Part shown: piece by piece, positions 1-5,543 of the stretch | How the letters are laid out: each line of letters starts with the position of its first letter | Numbering within the stretch: position 1 is the first letter of the stretch | NCBI GenBank assembly: GCA_001805205.1 | Contig: MHER01000100.1 | Location: forward strand, 1 to 5,543 | DNA length: 5,543 bases | From: Nitrospirae bacterium RIFCSPLOW2_12_42_9 | Lineage (GTDB): Bacteria > Nitrospirota > 9FT-COMBO-42-15 > HDB-SIOI813 | Direction of reading: 5' to 3' | The notes under the pieces: generated by a model | Seen by the model: only the letters and a program-made list of their open reading frames with translations | Database searches by the model: none | What the model was told of the DNA's origin: nothing | Translations under genes and position numbers: made by a program

Positions 1-1774
1 CACCTTCTTTCTCTGTTCTTTTAAATCTCTCCTGAAAGGTTATATAGCTTTTACACCCTGCATCCCTTCCTGCGAATAGACTCGCAGCAGCCACTGTCTG
101 GTGCATATCCGGGTCATAAGGATTAACTATGGCTGCATCTAACCCGTTTCCAATAGCCATACCAAGAAACATATTATGTATTATCTTTCTGTTGGGAAGA
201 CCAAATGAGACATTGCTCACACCCAGTATTGTCGGGCAGCCAAGATTCTCTTTTATCAGACGTATCGTTTCAAGTGTTTGTTTAGATGCCTCCTGTGCAG
301 CAGATACTGTAAGGGCTAAACAATCAAATATGATATCTTCTCTCCTTATCCCGTAGGATAATGCCTGTTCAAGAATATACTCTGCATTCCTTATCCTTTC
401 GGATGCCTTCTCAGGGATATCATGTCCTGCAAGAAGTGCGATTACAGAAGCACCATATTTTTTAATGATGGGGAACAGTGTTTCCATACGTTCCTGTTCT
501 GCATTAACACTATTGACAAGGGCCTTACCTGCATAAACACTCAGCCCCTTTTCTATGGCCTCTATACCGGAACTGTCTATCACAAGGGGTATATCCACAA
601 CAGTCTGAACAGACTCTACTGCACGTGCCATGTTACTTATCTCGTCAGTCATTGGAACACCGACATTTATGTCCAGTGCCATTGCATCTGCTTCATACTG
701 TCCTCTGGCATCTGATATCACCATGTCCATACGGCCCTGTTTAATGGATTCTGAAAATGCCTTACGACCTGTTGGATTGATCTTCTCTCCTATTTTAAAA
801 AATGGAAATCCATCCCCAACATAAACAGTCTTCGATCTGCCGGTTATTTTAAGCCCCGCACGCCTCGTAACCGGTAAAGGACTCTTCCCCTTTATCTTTT
901 GTGATAATAGCCTTATGTATTCAGGAGTAGAGCCGCAGCAACCTCCGAGTATATTTACACCTGCCTCTACAAATGATTCAGAATATGAGACCATATCTTC
1001 GGGAGACATGGGGAATATAGTCCTTCCACTCACATTTGCAGGAAGCCCTGCATTAGGTTCTGCACATAGAAATGCTTCTGTTGCCATTCTCATTTTCTTA
1101 AGCACTCCTATCATCTCGCCTGGTCCAGTGGAACAATTAACACCGATGATATCGACCCCCAATCCTTCAAGCACAACTGCAGCAGTTTCAGGGTCAGTGC
1201 CTGTATCTGTTAAACCATCCTGTGTAAAAGTCATAAGCGCTGCAACCGGAAGACCCCTGCCCATCTTTTTTGCAGCTACAACAGCAGCGCGGATCTCTAC
1301 AATATCAAACATTGTTTCTATAACGATCAGGTCACAACCGGAGTTTGCCAGAACATCTATCTGCTCAGAAAATATGTCCACAGCCTCATCAAAGGGAAGC
1401 TCCCCGATCGGGAAGATTGTAGTCCCGCAGGGCCCAATATCTCCAGCCACAAACACCTTCTCTCCTGCAGCATTACGTGCTATTTTAACAGCTTCGTGAT
1501 TAATCTCTCTTAACCTGTTTTCAGCACCATATTCTGCGAGACGAAGCCGTGAAGCACCAAAGGTGTTTGTCAAAATAATATCGCTGCCTGCTTTGACATA
1601 TTCTTTGTGGGTCTCAAGAACAGCCTCTGGTTTTTCCAAATTCCACAGGTCCGGTGCATATCCGGCTGGAAGTCCCTTAGCCTGTAACATAACACCCATA
1701 GAACCATCAAGCAAAAGAATCTCCTTTTTTAGCCTCTGAAGTAATTTATGCATATTCATCCAAAAATCTTCCAT
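1..1774 (-). CDS. metH: Cobalamin-dependent methionine synthase (MetH), N-terminal 591 residues, cut by window edge
   Basis: The reading frame is open without a stop from the ATG at 1774 to the left edge. MetH transfers a methyl group from 5-methyltetrahydrofolate to homocysteine via cobalamin, in the cytoplasm. Residues about 15-295 form the homocysteine-binding barrel: LLDGSMG near 21-27, LTNTFGA at 68-74, VNCSTGP with Cys214, and GGCCG with Cys279-Cys280; these three cysteines are the expected zinc ligands. Residues about 325-590 form the pterin-binding barrel: GEKINPTGRK at 329-338, LDINVG at 367-372, IDSS at 399-402, VNSVNAE at 420-426 and GVSNVSFGLPNR at 518-529. The cobalamin module should follow beyond the edge, so whether the protein is the short form cannot be seen. 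M6 and M8 are alternative starts; M1 is preferred because a purine-rich site lies 5 bases upstream. The activation-domain gene is directly upstream. Family call is very secure. Confidence 0.96.
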   Translation of the reverse strand, partial: MEDFWMNMHKLLQRLKKEILLLDGSMGVMLQAKGLPAGYAPDLWNLEKPEAVLETHKEYVKAGSDIILTNTFGASRLRLAEYGAENRLREINHEAVKIARNAAGEKVFVAGDIGPCGTTIFPIGELPFDEAVDIFSEQIDVLANSGCDLIVIETMFDIVEIRAAVVAAKKMGRGLPVAALMTFTQDGLTDTGTDPETAAVVLEGLGVDIIGVNCSTGPGEMIGVLKKMRMATEAFLCAEPNAGLPANVSGRTIFPMSPEDMVSYSESFVEAGVNILGGCCGSTPEYIRLLSQKIKGKSPLPVTRRAGLKITGRSKTVYVGDGFPFFKIGEKINPTGRKAFSESIKQGRMDMVISDARGQYEADAMALDINVGVPMTDEISNMARAVESVQTVVDIPLVIDSSGIEAIEKGLSVYAGKALVNSVNAEQERMETLFPIIKKYGASVIALLAGHDIPEKASERIRNAEYILEQALSYGIRREDIIFDCLALTVSAAQEASKQTLETIRLIKENLGCPTILGVSNVSFGLPNRKIIHNMFLGMAIGNGLDAAIVNPYDPDMHQTVAAASLFAGRDAGCKSYITFQERFKRTEKEG

Positions 1775-1776
1775 CA

Positions 1777-1851
1777 AATCCCCCCTTTAATCCCCCTCTT
1801 TCCCCCTTTACGAAAGGGGGACTAAGGAGGATTAGTGGGGGAGGGGGGATT
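1777..1851. repeat. 75-bp palindromic C-run/G-run repeat (REP-like) between the two methionine genes
   Basis: The plus strand begins with AATCCCCCC (1777-1785) and ends with its exact reverse complement GGGGGGATT (1843-1851). In the centre CCCCCTTT (1802-1809) and AAAGGGGG (1813-1820) form a perfect 8-bp stem with a 3-base ACG loop. Between these lie further C-run and G-run units, so the whole element is a set of AATCCCCC-type blocks facing their complements. It spans the whole gap from the stop codon of the upstream gene, which it overlaps by two bases, to the metH ribosome binding site. From memory, similar C-run/G-run palindromes occur in many copies in some environmental bacterial genomes. 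Copy number here cannot be seen from one window. It could act as an mRNA-stabilising or attenuating hairpin. Confidence 0.7.
1780..1787 (-). promoter_or_regulatory. Ribosome binding site of metH, formed by the end of the repeat
   Basis: On the minus strand a run of two A and six G ends five bases before the metH ATG at 1774. The G run is part of the right-hand arm of the palindromic repeat that occupies the intergenic gap, so the repeat appears to provide the Shine-Dalgarno site. The match to the anti-Shine-Dalgarno sequence is imperfect (G run rather than AGGAGG), but the spacing is good. Confidence 0.5.
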
Positions 1852-2497
1852 ATATCCTTTTTTTCTCCCATCCTATTACTGCAGAAACAGAGAATCTGGG
1901 AATCATAATAAACACCTCTGTTATGGATACGCCTATCCTATTCGCCTCTGTCAATCGCATTATATCTGATTGTGCAGATAATCCCCAGTCCCCGTAACCT
2001 GCAGCATATCTAAAGGTTGGTTCATATCCATTTTTTCTAATCTCAGTCTCTATTATCTTTCCAACCTGTTCAGCCATGTAATCGGCCATCCATGCCCCAA
2101 CCCTGTCCAAATAATAGGCATCCGTAAGACTCGACTTCTTTAACTCTTCTATCCTTTCAACCATATCAAGACCGATTGTGGAAACCAGCAATGTTGCATA
2201 TTCACAATCTTTTAATAATCTGACCATATTTCCCCCGGAGAATAACTGATCACTCTCCTCTATAACAACTCTGTCAGCACTCATCCCTGTAATCTTAAAA
2301 GTCCTGTAGCAGGCTTTTCCCCTGATAAGAGAATAGGCTGTTTCAATAGCCCCTTTTATCGCCGCTGCAATATGCCCTTCCTGAACCTCCTTCAATGTTT
2401 CTATTTTGGGAATACGTAGTTCTCTAAGAACCTTCTTTTCCTCTATTGTGAACGGTATATTATTCAGCACCACAACCTTTTTACTGCTTTTTATCAT
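1850..2497 (-). CDS. Stand-alone methionine synthase activation-domain protein (Met_synt_B12-like), 215 aa
   Basis: This cytoplasmic protein resembles the C-terminal activation domain of full-length MetH, which binds S-adenosylmethionine and remethylates inactive cob(II)alamin with an electron from flavodoxin or a similar donor. Supporting features: an N-terminal NNIPF segment at 12-16, LLVSTIGL at 103-110, YLDRVGAWMADYMAE at 129-143, and the signature region RYAAGYGDWGLSAQ at 163-176 followed by IGVSITEVFIMIPRFSVSAVIG at 188-209, where the family binds S-adenosylmethionine. The length suits a single domain. The frame is open up to 2620, but the extra 41 residues are hydrophobic, low in complexity and unlike the family, so the ATG at 2497 is preferred. 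No Shine-Dalgarno precedes it; a GTG at 2470 with AAAAAGG five bases upstream is an alternative giving a protein nine residues shorter. The gene lies 75 bases upstream of metH and is presumably co-transcribed. A paired, split MetH is known from Thermotoga maritima. Confidence 0.9.
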   Translation of the reverse strand: MIKSSKKVVVLNNIPFTIEEKKVLRELRIPKIETLKEVQEGHIAAAIKGAIETAYSLIRGKACYRTFKITGMSADRVVIEESDQLFSGGNMVRLLKDCEYATLLVSTIGLDMVERIEELKKSSLTDAYYLDRVGAWMADYMAEQVGKIIETEIRKNGYEPTFRYAAGYGDWGLSAQSDIMRLTEANRIGVSITEVFIMIPRFSVSAVIGWEKKRI

Positions 2498-2675
2498 AAA
2501 TAATAATATTATCACAACCGTAGACCTGAGTGGAATAATATTAATTATCCCAAGGATAGATATTGAAAATGCATAGTGAGCGCAATCCCTGCTGCTTGCT
2601 GCAGGGAGCTTCAATAACATCGTGTGAGGGATTTATATTAAATGTTCAAAGGAGTTATAGCGCGATGGGGATTTG
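2498..2675 (-). other. Intergenic gap and leader of the activation-domain gene, with weak hairpin potential
   Basis: This 178-base gap separates the MCP stop codon from the activation-domain start. CCCTGC (2587-2592) and GCAGGG (2601-2606) can form a 6-bp stem with an 8-base loop, but no T run follows on the minus strand, so it is not a convincing terminator for the MCP gene. The part nearest the start (2498-2560) is AT-rich and could hold a promoter, but I find no clear -35/-10 pair. No cobalamin or S-adenosylmethionine riboswitch core is recognisable. Confidence 0.35.
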
Positions 2676-4820
2676 CTATGTCTTGAATTTCCTGGCCTGT
2701 GTTTCAAGGAGCTCTGATTGCTTGGCAAGGAGATTAACAGCTATTGCCATTTCTGATGCTATCTCAACATTGCGTTGAGTAATGGCACGTATATCTTCTA
2801 TTGAGTTCAATATCTTCTGACTACCTTTTGTCTGATCTGAAGATGCTATGACTATCTCCTGTATCTTTGCGCTAACGTTTGTCATAGCCTCAGTTATCTG
2901 GCCACTACCTGCCGCCTGTTCAGATGTGGCCCTTCTGACCATCTTGGCAATATCCCGTACCCTTTCAGTAGCTTCTATAATCCTCTGTGTACCTATATTC
3001 TGCTCCTGTGTTGCATGTGCAATCTGTATTATCATTGTATTAATCTTATCTATAGATTCAGTCACCTGTTTGATACTATTCACCTGTTCAACTGTGGACT
3101 GTTCTATATTCTTTGCCATCTCTTTTGATTCTTCTGCAATCTCCAATATCTTCCGAAGAACAACATCAGACTCTAATGAAAGTCTGCTCCCATCTTCCAC
3201 ATTTCTCAGAACCTCTTTTGTAAGGGTCACAGCAGAACCCACCTCTGACTGGACATCTACAATAAGTTGTGCAATCTCTTTTGTGGAAGAATCTGTCTTT
3301 TCTGCGAGGTCTTTGATCTCATCAGCAACAACAGCAAATCCCCTGCCATGTTCACCTGACTGAGCTGCAAGGATTGCTGCATTTAATGCCAAAAGACCTG
3401 TCTGATCCGTCACTTCATCAATTATTATAAGAATCCCTCCAATCTGTGCTGAACGGTCTCCCAGACCGCTGATAACCTTTGCCAGCTTATCCATAGTATC
3501 TTTGATATTTTCCATCCCCTCTATGGTCTTTTGAACTGAGTGAAGGCCCATTTTTGCAGCATCTTCGCTGACCTTCTCTGATAATTTAGTTGCCTTCTTC
3601 GCGCTGCTCTCTACCCTTTCAACCGACATGTTGATTTCCTGGGCAATATAGACTGTCTTTTCTGCGGCATCAGCGAGTATATCAGCATGGTCTGCAACCT
3701 GTTTTATAGAAGCTGACATCTCTATTATTGCTGAAGAAGTCTCTTCAATATATGTCTCAAGGACACCTGTGTGGTTCGCCACTTCATTTATGGAAGTCTC
3801 CATTTCAATGATCGATGAGGATGTTGCCACAGCAGCATTAGAAAGGATATCAACACTATTTGCCACATCCTGTATTGAAGTGTTAATACCTTCGATAGAA
3901 GTAGAAATCTTCTCAATAGACTGTGATTGTTGTTGTGCTCCACTACTGACATTATTTGAGCAGGTACTGATACGATGAGATGCAATTACAACATCTTTTG
4001 ATGCCTCCTGTATGCTCTTTAACATCTCTTTAAGATTACTCGTCATCTTCATAAAGGCATTCCCTAAATTACCAACTTCGTCCTTTGAATTTACTATGAC
4101 AGTCTGAGTAAAATCCCCTTCTGCCAGGGCAGTAGCAACAGAAGCCATATCCAGTATAGGTTTAACAATCATTTTTATGAAGAATAATGCGATTACTATG
4201 GATACCGTAGTAATAAACCCTGTAATCAGGATACTGAAGAGCAAAATATTCCCCATCTCCATATTCAATGACCCGAGAGAAACACCTACCCTTACAGTCC
4301 CAATTACTTCATTATTTAATGGAACTTGATTGCCGTCTCCTTCTGACTGTAATTGTTGATTTCCTACCTTCCTCACAATAGGTACAATGATATCATAAAA
4401 AGACCTCCCCTTACTCAGGTCGTTCATTGAAACAACTGTTTTTGTTGGCACTCCTTCATAATAAAGATTAACAGGTTTAATAATCTTTCGTACATACAAT
4501 GGGTCAACAAAGGTTAATTCTCTTCCCTTTATATCGTAAATAATTACATATGAAACATCTTTACGATTAATTACTCCGTCTATCAAAATATTTAAAATAT
4601 CCGCATCTTCTAATGAAACCCCGAATGTAGCATTGTATGCAAGATTTTCTGCAAGGATAAGGCCTTTTTCAACTAATTTGTCATGAAGTTGTTGTTTTGT
4701 TTTACTTATAAAAAAGAAAAATAATACAACACCCATGAGCAGGAATAGCAGGCTCAGGAGCAGTATAAATTTCAGACGGATACTTTTTGTGAAATAATTG
4801 AATAATTTATTAAGTTGCAT
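2676..4820 (-). CDS. Methyl-accepting chemotaxis protein, membrane-bound, 714 aa
   Basis: This is an inner-membrane signal transducer that relays an external stimulus to a CheA/CheW-type kinase complex. Order of parts: membrane helix 1 at about 18-38; periplasmic sensor at about 39-190, with a PAS/Cache-like strand pattern (VSYVIIYDIKGREL near 89-102, IGTVRVGVSL at 173-182) and a polar insert at about 152-170; membrane helix 2 at about 191-215; HAMP at about 216-268, including KDEVGNLGNAF; then a long coiled-coil hairpin to the C-terminus. The tip is DQTGLLALNAAILAAQSGE at 472-490, followed by HGRGFAVVADEIKDLAEKT. The N-arm carries 28-residue repeats at 306-389 and the C-arm at 575-686. There is no NWETF-like CheR/CheB tail. 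The ligand cannot be predicted. An in-frame TAA lies five codons above the ATG, which fixes the start. The gene follows the rRNA terminator closely. Confidence 0.96.
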   Translation of the reverse strand: MQLNKLFNYFTKSIRLKFILLLSLLFLLMGVVLFFFFISKTKQQLHDKLVEKGLILAENLAYNATFGVSLEDADILNILIDGVINRKDVSYVIIYDIKGRELTFVDPLYVRKIIKPVNLYYEGVPTKTVVSMNDLSKGRSFYDIIVPIVRKVGNQQLQSEGDGNQVPLNNEVIGTVRVGVSLGSLNMEMGNILLFSILITGFITTVSIVIALFFIKMIVKPILDMASVATALAEGDFTQTVIVNSKDEVGNLGNAFMKMTSNLKEMLKSIQEASKDVVIASHRISTCSNNVSSGAQQQSQSIEKISTSIEGINTSIQDVANSVDILSNAAVATSSSIIEMETSINEVANHTGVLETYIEETSSAIIEMSASIKQVADHADILADAAEKTVYIAQEINMSVERVESSAKKATKLSEKVSEDAAKMGLHSVQKTIEGMENIKDTMDKLAKVISGLGDRSAQIGGILIIIDEVTDQTGLLALNAAILAAQSGEHGRGFAVVADEIKDLAEKTDSSTKEIAQLIVDVQSEVGSAVTLTKEVLRNVEDGSRLSLESDVVLRKILEIAEESKEMAKNIEQSTVEQVNSIKQVTESIDKINTMIIQIAHATQEQNIGTQRIIEATERVRDIAKMVRRATSEQAAGSGQITEAMTNVSAKIQEIVIASSDQTKGSQKILNSIEDIRAITQRNVEIASEMAIAVNLLAKQSELLETQARKFKT
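2763..3098 (-). repeat. Four 28-residue coding repeats in the C-arm of the MCP coiled coil
   Basis: Residues 575-602, 603-630, 631-658 and 659-686 fit a 28-residue period. The units begin STVEQ, ATQEQ, ATSEQ and ASSDQ, and each continues with a serine, glycine or asparagine and then a hydrophobic heptad pattern. They pair across the hairpin with the N-arm repeats. Similarity is at protein level; the copies are diverged, so this is old duplication rather than a recent DNA repeat. Confidence 0.7.
3654..3905 (-). repeat. Three 28-residue coding repeats in the N-arm of the MCP coiled coil
   Basis: Residues 306-333, 334-361 and 362-389 align without gaps. Shared positions include STS/SSS/SSA at the start, then I, the pair TSI/TSI/ASI at residues 9-11 of the unit, and VAN/VAN/VAD at 14-16. 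Each unit equals four heptads, so the repeats keep the coiled-coil register. Arms of the MCP hairpin are known to grow and shrink in whole heptads by matched insertions in both arms. Confidence 0.75.
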
Positions 4821-4835
4821 CTGATGTAATTAGAA

Positions 4836-4843
4836 CCTTCCTT
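4836..4843 (-). promoter_or_regulatory. Probable ribosome binding site of the MCP gene, with long spacing
   Basis: The minus strand reads AAGGAAGG here, a good Shine-Dalgarno match, but 15 bases separate it from the ATG at 4820, which is longer than usual. No ATG, GTG or TTG in the same frame lies nearer the site, because a TAA interrupts the frame five codons upstream of the ATG. Confidence 0.5.
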
Positions 4844-4877
4844 GAATTCAGGTATTGGCCATATCGGATGGTGGTTT

Positions 4878-4946
4878 AAAAAAATAAAGAGGGCCAGCGG
4901 CCATTTTCCCCCATCAAGGTAAAAATGGCCGCTGGCCCCCCTTTTT
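4878..4946 (-). terminator. Intrinsic terminator of the rRNA operon, probably bidirectional
   Basis: A perfect 17-bp stem pairs positions 4891-4907 with 4922-4938 around a 14-base loop (4908-4921). On the minus strand, transcribed after 5S rRNA, the stem is followed by a T-rich tract (4888 down to 4878, one A interrupting), giving a classic Rho-independent terminator that begins 13 bases after the 5S end. On the plus strand the stem is followed by C residues and then five T (4942-4946), so it may also work weakly in that direction. Confidence 0.92.
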
Positions 4947-4951
4947 ATCAA

Positions 4952-5069
<118 letters not shown>

Positions 5070-5108
5070 AACTGTAAAAAATACCCAATTTGTCAGAAGC
5101 ATTATTAT
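5070..5108 (-). other. 23S-5S internal transcribed spacer
   Basis: This 39-base AT-rich spacer joins the two rRNAs. It has no room for a tRNA and none is seen. It contains a T run on the minus strand shortly before 5S but no stem ahead of it, so it is not a terminator. Confidence 0.8.

Positions 5109-5543
<435 letters not shown>

Noticed and set aside
129..824. Three plus-strand open frames of 64-97 codons
   Set aside because: All lie antisense to the metH pterin-binding domain, overlap one another and show no domain or ribosome binding site.
915..1499. 194-codon open frame on the plus strand
   Set aside because: It is antisense to the metH coding region, which has clear family motifs in the opposite strand; the plus-strand translation is rich in Ser, Thr and Pro and shows no motif.
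1777..1851. The intergenic palindrome as a Rho-independent terminator
   Set aside because: The central stem is followed on the minus strand by further G and A runs and not by a T tract, and metH starts immediately after it.
2498..2620. N-terminal extension of the activation-domain protein by 41 residues
   Set aside because: The added residues are hydrophobic and unlike the soluble family, and they would translate the AT-rich leader; they look like a chance open frame rather than a membrane anchor.
2498..2675. Cobalamin or S-adenosylmethionine riboswitch before the methionine genes
   Set aside because: Expected from the gene functions, but I see no B12-box GCCACTG-like core and no multi-helix junction; the gap is AT-rich with only short stems.
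2848..3363. 171-codon plus-strand open frame
   Set aside because: It is the antisense shadow of the MCP coiled coil; the Ser/Ile/Cys-rich translation is what a heptad-repeat gene gives in reverse.
4855..4880. Flagellar sigma-28-like -10 element (TCCGATAT) upstream of the MCP gene
   Set aside because: Six of eight bases match the E. coli consensus GCCGATAA, but no TAAA element lies at the required distance upstream, so the support is too thin to call a promoter.

Overview
All recognisable genes in this window lie on the minus strand. In transcription order, from high to low coordinates, they are: the 3' end of a 23S rRNA, a 5S rRNA, a strong terminator, a long methyl-accepting chemotaxis protein (MCP), a stand-alone methionine synthase activation-domain protein, and the first 591 codons of a cobalamin-dependent methionine synthase (metH), which runs off the left edge.

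The source is a bacterium, judged from its 23S and 5S sequences and from the MCP. Three things together suggest an environmental, probably anaerobic Gram-negative of the Desulfobacterota/Nitrospirota kind: the split MetH arrangement, the unusual MCP hairpin tip, and a C/G-run palindromic repeat between genes. This is an impression from pattern memory. No phylogeny was computed.

Region by region: 1-1774 is metH, with an intact homocysteine-binding zinc site and a folate domain. 1777-1851 is a 75-base palindromic repeat that fills the gap between the two methionine genes and also supplies metH's apparent ribosome binding site. 1850-2497 is the activation-domain protein. 2498-2675 is an AT-rich gap with weak hairpin potential and no recognisable riboswitch. 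2676-4820 is the MCP, whose coiled-coil arms contain 28-residue repeats. 4821-4951 holds the MCP leader and the rRNA terminator. 4952-5069 is 5S rRNA, 5070-5108 a short spacer without tRNA, and 5109-5543 the 3' part of 23S rRNA.

The two methionine genes form a functional pair. MetH moves a methyl group from methyl-tetrahydrofolate to homocysteine through cobalamin. The separate activation protein should rescue MetH when its cobalamin becomes oxidised, by reductive methylation with S-adenosylmethionine. The MCP has no evident functional link to them beyond sharing a strand. I see no mobile element genes, CRISPR array or obvious new system. The most interesting items are the split MetH, the repeat between its two genes, and the non-canonical MCP tip.
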